A stretch of DNA of 27,599 nucleotides, taken from contig JBGPJM010000041.1 of assembly GCA_041485385.1 (NCBI GenBank), forward strand, positions 1 to 27,599, in the 5' to 3' direction. Below are positions 1 through 6,529 of the stretch, one piece after another. The translations under genes and the position numbers were made by a program. Under the pieces are notes generated by a model. That model was not told the origin of the DNA. It ran no database searches and was given only the letters and a program-made list of their open reading frames with translations. Source of the stretch: JBGPJM01 sp041485385. GTDB taxonomy: Bacteria; Planctomycetota; Phycisphaerae; Phycisphaerales; UBA1924. Each line of letters starts with the position of its first letter. Position 1 is the first letter of the stretch.

Positions 1-1672
1 CGAGCTGGACCTTGATCTGCGCCTGGCGCTCCGGCGGGAACACATCGGAGATGCGGTCGATCGCCTGCGCGGCGTCGTTGGTGTGCAGTGTGGCGAACAC
101 GAGGTGACCCGTCTCGGCCAGCGTCAGCGCGAACTGGATGGTCTCCGGGTCACGCATCTCGCCGACGAGGATCACGTCCGGGTCCTGGCGCAGGAACGTG
201 CGCAGGGAACTCGGGAAGGTCACCCCCGCCCGCGCGTTCACCTGGGTCTGCGTCAGGCCCGTGAGCTGATACTCCACCGGGTCCTCGACGGTCGAGATGT
301 TCATCGCGGTCTTGTCCAGGGTCCGCAGCGAGGCGTACAGCGTCGTGGTCTTACCCGAGCCGGTCGGGCCGGTCACCAGCACGATGCCGTGCGGCTCGTC
401 GATCGCCTTCTTCCAGATCGTCAGCGTGTTCTCGTCGAACCCCAGCTCCTCCAGCTGCACGTTGATCGAGCGCGTGTCGAGGATACGCATCACGACCTTC
501 TCGCCGTAGGTGCTCGGGAGCGTGGACACGCGGAGGTCAAGCTTGCGCCCGGCCACCGTGCACCGGATGCGCCCGTCCTGCGGGATGCGGCGCTCGGAGA
601 TGTCCAGGTTGGCCATGATCTTGATGCGGCTGACGATCGCCGCGGCCATCGACGCCGGCGGGTTCATCGACTCGAAGAGCACGCCGTCGATGCGGAACCG
701 GATTTTGATCCGCTTCTCGGCCGGCTCCACGTGGATGTCCGACGCGCCCTCCTTGCTGGCGGTCTGGACGATGTGGTTCACGTACCGGATGACCGGCGAC
801 TCGCCCGCTTCCTTCTCCAGATCGACCTCGTCGGTCTTCTGGATCTTCTCGATCTCGACGTCGGCCTCTTCCACGTCCGCCAGGAGGGCGTTGATGTCCA
901 CCTCGGGCACCTGCGACGCCCCGACGATCTCCATCGCCCCTTTCACGTCCACCGACGTCACGATCACCAGCTTGATGCTCGAGACGCCCAGCGTCCGCCG
1001 GATCTGGTCCACGAGGAAGACGTCGTCCGGGCGCGTCGCCCCCACCACCACCCGGCCCACGCTCCCCACCCCCGGCTCAACGCGCAGGGGGACGACCATC
1101 TTCTCCTTGCAGAACTCCACACCCAGCTTCTGGAGCAGCGCCCCGTCGAACCCGCCCGACATCCCCTTGCCCAGGTCCACCCGCTCGAAGGGCACGCCCG
1201 CCAGTTCGGCCACCCCCTGCTGCACCGCGACCTCGTCGGCCCCCTGCTCGATGAGGATCTCCGCCAGCCGGCGCGTCGGCGTCTGCTTCAGGATCTGCTG
1301 GGCCGCCGTCAGCTGCTGCGCCGAGATCGCGTTCCGCGAGAGCAGGAACTGCCCCAGGTCGCTGGACCGCTCGATCTGGTCCGTCGTCTCGGGCTGGTAC
1401 ACCGTGCTGTACGCCTCGCCCACCGTCTGGCGCGGCGCGGCCTTGGGCTTCACGGGGACGGCCGGGTCGTTCTCCACCGTCACGTTCTGCTCGAACGAGC
1501 GTTGCCCGCCGGGCACCGCCGGCAGCGGCGTGAACGCCTCCTTGGCCTTGTCCACGGAGTGCTTCTTCTGCTCGGCGCCCTTGTCGGGGCGGGCCGGGCG
1601 CGGGCGGGCGGCGGACTGGTCCTCCGTCACCCCCAGCTCGTTCAGGATGTTGTCGATGTCGAACTTGCCCAC
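1..1672 (-). CDS. pilB: Type IV pilus / type II secretion assembly ATPase, PilB/GspE family (3' end outside window)
   Basis: This cytoplasmic hexameric ATPase would power pilin or pseudopilin polymerisation at the inner membrane. About 557 codons are visible and the C-terminus lies beyond position 1. The start is GTG at 1672, preceded by AGGGAG. The N-terminal third has a MshEN-type domain (motif LGQFLLSRNAISAQQL). The core shows Walker A GPTGSGKTTT near residue 440, the Asp-box region EDPVEYQLTGLTQTQVN, Walker B DPDVILVGEMRDPET and the His box ATLHTNDAAQAIDRI. The tetracysteine zinc motif, if present, would be off the window. It follows the pilP-like gene by 22 bp and is the fifth gene of the pilM-N-O-P operon. 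A GspE of a type II system is the alternative, but the pilMNO neighbours favour a type IV pilus. The PilT retraction ATPase is less likely because it lacks the long N-terminal domain. Confidence 0.9.
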   Translation of the reverse strand, partial: MGKFDIDNILNELGVTEDQSAARPRPARPDKGAEQKKHSVDKAKEAFTPLPAVPGGQRSFEQNVTVENDPAVPVKPKAAPRQTVGEAYSTVYQPETTDQIERSSDLGQFLLSRNAISAQQLTAAQQILKQTPTRRLAEILIEQGADEVAVQQGVAELAGVPFERVDLGKGMSGGFDGALLQKLGVEFCKEKMVVPLRVEPGVGSVGRVVVGATRPDDVFLVDQIRRTLGVSSIKLVIVTSVDVKGAMEIVGASQVPEVDINALLADVEEADVEIEKIQKTDEVDLEKEAGESPVIRYVNHIVQTASKEGASDIHVEPAEKRIKIRFRIDGVLFESMNPPASMAAAIVSRIKIMANLDISERRIPQDGRIRCTVAGRKLDLRVSTLPSTYGEKVVMRILDTRSINVQLEELGFDENTLTIWKKAIDEPHGIVLVTGPTGSGKTTTLYASLRTLDKTAMNISTVEDPVEYQLTGLTQTQVNARAGVTFPSSLRTFLRQDPDVILVGEMRDPETIQFALTLAETGHLVFATLHTNDAAQAIDRISDVFPPERQAQIKVQL

Positions 1673-1694
1673 GGTATCTCCCTCAGGGCCTCGT

Positions 1695-2543
1695 CTACTT
1701 CTTCTTCGGCGCCGGCGCGGGCGCCGGGGCCGGCCTGGGCGCCGGCTGCTTCGGCGAGGTCTTCGTGCCCGGTTTGGTGGCGCCGTGCGACGTGTCGTCC
1801 AGCGACAGCGTGTACGCCTTCCCGCTCCGGTCCTGCAGGTCCACCGCCCGGTCGTGGATCTCCAGCACCGTGAAGAGCCCGGCCAGCGTGTCCCCGGCGC
1901 GCACCGTCTCCTCGCCGATCCGCGCCACCGGGTCCGCGCCGGTCATGATCCCGTGGATCTTCAGGGTCGCCAGCGCCTGCGTGACCTGCGCCAGGTAAGA
2001 CTGCTCGTCCGCCAGCCGCTGCTCCTCGGCAAGCCGCGCGAGCTTCTGCTCCGGGGTTTCGCCGGCCACCGGCGCCGGGGAGTCCGGCGTCGACTTCGTC
2101 ACGATCTTCGAATCCTCCAGCGAGAACGGGTTCTTCGCCACCTGCTCGGAAGGCACCTGGCGGGCGACGTGGTTGGTCGTCAGGTCCGCCAGGATCTTCT
2201 GGTGGTCCTGCGTCCCCACCGGCTTCTTGTTGTAGTCGTAGTTGATCTCGACCTCTCCCAGCGCCTTGATCGGGCCCATCCCGAACTTCCGCATCGCCAA
2301 CAGCGCCGCCGTCGCCAGCACCAAGAGCCCCGCCAGGAACAGCACCTGCGTCGGGATCTTCCGGCGCGGCACGTCCGGCAGCGCCTCCATGCCCGCCGCC
2401 GCCAGCGCGTCCAGGCGGAACGCGCCCTGCTGCTCGCCCCCCTCCTCGGCGTGCTCCGGCGCCGTCGCCAGCCCCACGCCCTGCGCGGCCACGTCGATGG
2501 TCGATCCCTGTCCCGGCTTCTTGTTCGCTGCTGGTGTACTCAT
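1695..2543 (-). CDS. PilP-like / GspC-like inner-membrane protein of the pilus assembly complex
   Basis: This 282-residue protein has a cytoplasmic N-terminus, one membrane segment at about residues 65-84 (VLFLAGLLVLATAALLAM) and a periplasmic remainder. Around residues 185-250 is a stretch resembling the PilP/GspC homology domain (LKIHGIMTGADPVARIGEETV, then short beta-like strands around LFTVLEIHDRAVDLQD). This domain normally links the inner-membrane PilNO complex to the secretin. It ends in a Pro/Ala tail with KKK. The ATG overlaps the stop of pilO by four bases (ATGA), so the two are probably translationally coupled. True PilP is usually a lipoprotein of about 170-180 residues. This one is longer and uses a membrane anchor like GspC, so the assignment rests on gene order plus weak domain similarity. 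Confidence 0.7.
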   Translation of the reverse strand: MSTPAANKKPGQGSTIDVAAQGVGLATAPEHAEEGGEQQGAFRLDALAAAGMEALPDVPRRKIPTQVLFLAGLLVLATAALLAMRKFGMGPIKALGEVEINYDYNKKPVGTQDHQKILADLTTNHVARQVPSEQVAKNPFSLEDSKIVTKSTPDSPAPVAGETPEQKLARLAEEQRLADEQSYLAQVTQALATLKIHGIMTGADPVARIGEETVRAGDTLAGLFTVLEIHDRAVDLQDRSGKAYTLSLDDTSHGATKPGTKTSPKQPAPRPAPAPAPAPKKK

Positions 2544-3088
2544 GGCTGGTTGCTCGCGTCGCCTTCGTAATAGATGCTCAGTGTGAACTTCGCGTCCATC
2601 TCCCCGTCCACCTTCTCCGACCGCGTGATCGCCAGGTCCGGGATCCGCGTGATGCGCGGGAGCTGCTCGAGCTCCAGCAGGAACCGGTAGAACCCGTCGA
2701 AGTCGCCCGTGATCTCCACCTCGATCGGCTGCTCCATCGCCAGCCCCGCGGAGATCGACTTGTCCGCCTTCTTGAAGTGCGGCACCTTGAGCCCCGTCTT
2801 CCCCGCCAGCGACGACACCTGCCTCAGCACGTCGTCCATCTCCTTGCCCGTCGGCAGCCGCGCCTGGATCGAGTCGATGCTCTCCCGGATCGCCTGGTTG
2901 GCCCGCTGCAGGTCCTCCGTCTGGCTCGTCGCCACGCGCAGCTTCTCCAGGAGCGCCTTCTTGTGGTCGATCTCCAGCTTCGCGCGCGCGATCTCGTCGT
3001 TCTGCGGCTTGAACACCAGGAAGAAGCTCGCGATCGGCACCGCGAGCAGCACCGCGAAGAAGAACGTCTGGCGGATGGTGCTGTTCAT
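2540..3088 (-). CDS. pilO: Type IV pilus inner-membrane protein PilO
   Basis: This 182-residue bitopic protein partners PilN in the inner-membrane alignment subcomplex. It has a short cytoplasmic tail, one membrane segment at about residues 7-24 (QTFFFAVLLAVPIASFFLVF) and a charged coiled coil at about 25-75. The C-terminal ferredoxin-like domain contains the family pattern IEVEITGDFDGFYRFLLELE followed by LPRITRIPDLAI. The length fits the family. The start is ATG at 3088 with AAGGAG upstream. The gene starts 6 bp after the pilN stop and overlaps the next gene by four bases. Fold and gene order together make the call secure. Confidence 0.88.
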   Translation of the reverse strand: MNSTIRQTFFFAVLLAVPIASFFLVFKPQNDEIARAKLEIDHKKALLEKLRVATSQTEDLQRANQAIRESIDSIQARLPTGKEMDDVLRQVSSLAGKTGLKVPHFKKADKSISAGLAMEQPIEVEITGDFDGFYRFLLELEQLPRITRIPDLAITRSEKVDGEMDAKFTLSIYYEGDASNQP

Positions 3089-3094
3089 GTTCCC

Positions 3095-4012
3095 TTACTC
3101 CTTCTTCTCTGGCACGGTCGCCACGGGCGGCGCCTGGTGCTTCGTCCCCGGCTTGCGCGCCGGCTCGCTGCCCTTCGATCCGATCCCGCGCGATCCCAGC
3201 GCCTTGTCCCCCGGCGCCTGCAGGTCCGTCGGGACCGCCGACCCGGGACGCGCCGCGAGGCGCGGCACGTGCAGCGGTTCGATCTGCCTCGCGTCCGCCG
3301 CCGGCTTCAGCTGCGCCTCGATCCGGAACTTCCTCAACGACACCTCGTCCACGATCACCTCGCCGCTGTACATCAGGTCCACCTGCGACAACAGCGGGCA
3401 CTGCTGCAGCGACGCCTGGTAATCCGCCACCAGCGCGTCCGTCTGCGACAGGCCCACCAGCGACAGCGTGAACTCCATTTTCGGCGGCTTGGGCTTCTCC
3501 GGCGGCAGCTCCGGCTCCCCGGCCTTCCCCGCCGGCTTCGCCGGCGCCGCCGGCAGCTTCCCGGCGATCGATCGCGGCGTCGCCTTCCCGGATGCCTTCG
3601 GCGCCGGCGCCTCCTTGATCCGCTTGCTCACCAGCTTCAGCTCCGTCAGCGTCAGCTCGTCGGGCATCCGGTTGATCAGCTCCGCCATCAGGATCGAACG
3701 CGGCACCTTCTCGATCAGCGCCGTCGTGATGTCCGCCTTCTCCATCATCTCCTGCTTCTGCGCCTCGAGCATCTTCAGCTGCTCGATCTTCTTGGCCTCC
3801 AGCGTGTACTGGCTGTTGATCTCCTGCTGCCGCGTCTTCACCTCCGACCACTGCCGGTTGGTCACGAAGAACGCCGCCACCACGCCGAACATCACGATGC
3901 AGAACAAGGACAGCGTGATCAGCCCCGTCCGACGCTCGACCTTCTTCTCCAGGTAGTCCTTGGGAAGGAAGCTCGATCCGAACCCGTCGGTCTTTTTCTT
4001 GCTTGGAATCAT
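3095..4012 (-). CDS. pilN: Type IV pilus assembly protein PilN-like, with long C-terminal tail
   Basis: This 305-residue bitopic membrane protein has a cytoplasmic N-terminus that contains the motif SFLPKDYLEKK, a membrane segment at about residues 30-50 and a coiled coil at about 55-95. The sequence PRSILMAELINRMPDELTLTEL matches the PilN/GspL-C periplasmic domain, and the N-terminus would bind PilM. Two departures from typical PilN (about 190-200 residues) are visible: a Pro/Ala/Lys-rich insertion at about residues 136-180, and a low-complexity tail after about residue 255 ending in EKKE. The ATG at 4012 was chosen because GAAGGA lies eight bases upstream and the next residues are the conserved-looking N-terminus. 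The gap to the pilM stop is 74 bp. Confidence 0.82.
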   Translation of the reverse strand: MIPSKKKTDGFGSSFLPKDYLEKKVERRTGLITLSLFCIVMFGVVAAFFVTNRQWSEVKTRQQEINSQYTLEAKKIEQLKMLEAQKQEMMEKADITTALIEKVPRSILMAELINRMPDELTLTELKLVSKRIKEAPAPKASGKATPRSIAGKLPAAPAKPAGKAGEPELPPEKPKPPKMEFTLSLVGLSQTDALVADYQASLQQCPLLSQVDLMYSGEVIVDEVSLRKFRIEAQLKPAADARQIEPLHVPRLAARPGSAVPTDLQAPGDKALGSRGIGSKGSEPARKPGTKHQAPPVATVPEKKE

Positions 4013-4086
4013 CGGGGGTTCCTTCAGGACTGTCGTCTCGGCAGGGCTTGTCGCGGCGACCTCGTCGGGCGCGGCGGGAAGAGTGC

Positions 4087-5280
4087 TCAGATATCCGTCG
4101 GGCTCAGGCACAGCCCCAGCGCCACCGCCCACGCCGGCTGCGGCTGCGTCAGGTCGACGTCCTTCACCGGCTCCGTGCCGGTCCGCCCCAGGCGAGCCAG
4201 CGGGTCGGCCACCTGCGCCGGCACCCGCAGCTTCCGCGCGATGTGCTGGCACAGCCCCCGGTGCCGCGCCTCGCCGCCCACGAAAATCGCCTTGCTCACC
4301 CGGTTGCCCGGGAAGATCGTGTCGTGGTACCGAAGGCACATCGCCACTTCGTCCGTCAGCGTCTCCAGCGCGTCCGACAGGTCGAACCTCAGCGCCGCCG
4401 GCGTGTGCTCCGCCAGGCGCGGGCCCGGCCCGGCCGCCCCCGTCCCGTTCACCGCCGCCGCCCCCGCCAGCGCCGGCTCCGCCGCCGGCCCCGGCGTCCG
4501 CGACGGCGTCAGGTTCTCCGTCGCGAGCCGCTGCGAACGCGCCCACGCGATGTTGCACTTGAGCTGCCGCGCGATCGTCTCGTCCAGGTGCCGCCCGCCC
4601 AGGTGGATCGTCTTGGCGAACACCAGGTCCTTCCCGTGCGCGATCATGCAGGTCGTCGCCCCCGTCCCCATGTCCAGGTACAGCGTCACCTGGTTCGCTT
4701 CCGCTTCCCCCACCGCCGGCTCGAATGCCTTCATCATCGCCAGGCACGATGGCTGGATCCCCACCGGCTCCAGCTTGCACGCCTTCAGCAACTGCATGAT
4801 GCGCCCGATCAGGTCCCGCGGCACCGCGAAGCAGATGACCTCGGTCTTCCCCGCGGCGGGGCCCGCCGCCAGCTCGCCCACCACCACGTGCCGGTACACC
4901 AGCGCGTCCGGGTGGCACCCCAGCTCCGCCGGGAGCGCCGTCTCCACCTGCGCCTCGACGTCGCCGTCGGCCTTGGGGAACTGCAGGTGCTTGCAGAACA
5001 TCTGAACCGCCGGGATCCCGCACACCGCCCGCTTCCCCTTGAACCCGCCCGCCTTGATCAGCCGAGACAACGCCTGCGACTGGAACTCGAACCGCTTGGC
5101 GCTGTCCAGCAGGATGTCGTCGGGCGTGTCCACCTGTGCGGCCGCCACCAGCGCGTGCGGCTCGCCCGAGCTGATCTGCAGCACCTTCAGGGCCCCTACC
5201 CCGAAGTCGATGGCGATCGGCAGCGTCGAGTTGGCAAGCAGGCCCACGGACCGTACCCGATTGAAAGCCGCAAACGCCAT
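4087..5280 (-). CDS. pilM: Type IV pilus assembly protein PilM (actin-like ATPase)
   Basis: This 397-residue cytoplasmic protein of the FtsA/actin fold recruits the PilN tail at the pilus base. The phosphate-1 loop is PIAIDFGVGALKVLQ (residues 21-35), phosphate-2 is LYLDMGTGATTCMI (200-213), LGGRHLDETIARQL follows (228-241), and the adenosine-binding motif is AIFVGGEARHRGL (331-343). An Ala/Pro/Gly-rich insertion at about 258-295 interrupts the region between phosphate-2 and the adenosine motif and is not typical of PilM. The start ATG at 5280 has GGAGG nine bases upstream. The open frame runs further upstream to 5529 but without family similarity. As the first pil gene it probably carries the operon promoter in the 252 bp before it, although I saw no convincing hexamer pair. 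Confidence 0.88.
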   Translation of the reverse strand: MAFAAFNRVRSVGLLANSTLPIAIDFGVGALKVLQISSGEPHALVAAAQVDTPDDILLDSAKRFEFQSQALSRLIKAGGFKGKRAVCGIPAVQMFCKHLQFPKADGDVEAQVETALPAELGCHPDALVYRHVVVGELAAGPAAGKTEVICFAVPRDLIGRIMQLLKACKLEPVGIQPSCLAMMKAFEPAVGEAEANQVTLYLDMGTGATTCMIAHGKDLVFAKTIHLGGRHLDETIARQLKCNIAWARSQRLATENLTPSRTPGPAAEPALAGAAAVNGTGAAGPGPRLAEHTPAALRFDLSDALETLTDEVAMCLRYHDTIFPGNRVSKAIFVGGEARHRGLCQHIARKLRVPAQVADPLARLGRTGTEPVKDVDLTQPQPAWAVALGLCLSPTDI

Positions 5281-5532
5281 AGACTGCAGCCTCCGCAGTG
5301 CTCTTCGCCCTGGATCCGACACAATGCCGCCGGGCAGCACATCGGCCTGATCTGGAGCGTCGTTGAGACAACCACACCGCCCGAGCAACCCAGAGCGCGC
5401 AGACGCCCCGCCCAGACAGCGCCGCAAGCCCGTGCCGTCACGTTTATCGCACCCGCGCCCCGCGCCGCGGGCGGAATCGCCCCAGGACGAAACTCGGTCC
5501 ACTCCGCCTCGGATCGTTCCGCCCGGCATCCC

Positions 5533-6249
5533 TCACCCGGCACTCAGCTCGCCCCGCGCCCGTCCGAGAACCCCCGTCAACCGCGCCAGTGCGCCCTTCA
5601 GGTCCCACCGCTGTTTCCCCCGGTCCCCTGTCGTGTTGCTGATCACCCGCAACTCGCAGAACGGGATCCGCGCCGACCCCCGCGCCCCTCCGTGCCTCGC
5701 CACCACGTGCCCGACCGCCGCGCCCTCCATCGCCTCGCACACCGCCCCCGTGCGCTCGAGCACCGCCCGTGCTCGCTCATCCGTCCCCGAGCACGTCGAA
5801 ACCGTCGCGATCCGCCCCACCACGTCCGCCACCCTGCGCATCCTCTCCAGCAGCCCCGCGTCCGCCTCGATCGCCGAACCCTCGAACGGCCCCAGTCCGA
5901 ACCCCATCGCCGCGCAATCGATGAACCCTGTCGGCGTCTCCACGCCCTCGTCCGCGTACACGCTCGCGCTCCCCGCGACCACACCCAGCATCTCCACCCC
6001 CGCTCCCGGCAACACGCCGGCGATTCCCGCCGAGATCACCGCCGCCGGATTGAACCGCTCGAGGTACCCTGCCACTCCTGCCGCGGCGTTCACCTTCCCC
6101 ACCCCCGTCACCAGCATCTCGAACCGCCCGTCCAGCCGCTGCGTAAGCCATTCCTCGACCCGCCCGGGCGCAGCCACTCCGAACGCCGCCATCGCCGCGA
6201 CGGCTTCGGACTGCGAGGCGACGACCAGCAGGATCGGCGGCGTCGGCAT
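5533..6249 (-). CDS. mqnB: Futalosine hydrolase
   Basis: This enzyme hydrolyses futalosine to dehypoxanthine futalosine plus hypoxanthine in the futalosine route to menaquinone. The 238-residue protein has the nucleoside phosphorylase / MTAN fold: N-terminal ILLVVASQSEA, then VTGVGKVNAAAGVAGYL (residues 47-63), VISAGIAGVLPG (71-82), the base/ribose site CEAMEGAAVGHVVARHG (171-187) and FCELRVISNTTGDR (197-210), then W215. The ELRVISN plus GDR signature separates MqnB from MTA/SAH nucleosidases. The start is ATG at 6249, with no strong Shine-Dalgarno. It lies upstream of pilM on the same strand, 252 bp away, with no obvious functional link. No other menaquinone gene is in the window. Confidence 0.82.
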   Translation of the reverse strand: MPTPPILLVVASQSEAVAAMAAFGVAAPGRVEEWLTQRLDGRFEMLVTGVGKVNAAAGVAGYLERFNPAAVISAGIAGVLPGAGVEMLGVVAGSASVYADEGVETPTGFIDCAAMGFGLGPFEGSAIEADAGLLERMRRVADVVGRIATVSTCSGTDERARAVLERTGAVCEAMEGAAVGHVVARHGGARGSARIPFCELRVISNTTGDRGKQRWDLKGALARLTGVLGRARGELSAG

Positions 6250-6529
6250 GAGGGGCCCTGATGGGGGGAAACCGCGATCGCGAGAACGTCATCGGACTCG
6301 CCAGCGTCAATCTACCATACAGAGTGCCCGCGCCGACCGGCCCTGCGGGCATCCTTGCGCGGTTCGCCTCAACCCGCGCCAGGAGCGCCTCTCCGCGGCG
6401 TTTCCAATGACCGGGGGTGGTGGAACCGTTTGGCCTCCCGGGCGGTTCAAGCTACGTCAGCGGGTTCCTCTCCCCGCTCGTTCGTTGGGTGTTGTGTCCG
6501 TCCGTCCGCGGTCTTACTGGAGCCCTCCT
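6250..6529. other. Divergent intergenic region between mqnB and the membrane fusion protein gene
   Basis: This 280-bp spacer must hold promoters for both flanking genes. An AT-richer patch at about 6306-6325 is the only place that stands out from the GC-rich background. Read on the minus strand it contains TATGGT and TAGATT, which could be a -10 element for mqnB, but no good -35 lies at the right distance. I see no gene or RNA in it. Confidence 0.3.

Noticed and set aside
83..2570. Plus-strand open frames of about 600-690 codons at the left end
   Set aside because: They are antisense to the PilB/GspE ATPase and pilP-like genes, whose motifs are unmistakable.
5281..5532. Promoter for the pil operon
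   Set aside because: Several TTG-containing and GATAAA-like hexamers occur but none pair at 16-18 bp, so I could not support a specific site.
2534..6261. Long plus-strand open frames opposite the pil genes and mqnB
   Set aside because: They are Arg/Pro-rich shadows of well-identified minus-strand genes and lack ribosome-binding sites.
5363..6529. Upstream extension of the membrane fusion protein frame
   Set aside because: The frame is open back to 5363 but overlaps mqnB antisense; the membrane anchor and ribosome-binding site fix the start at 6530.
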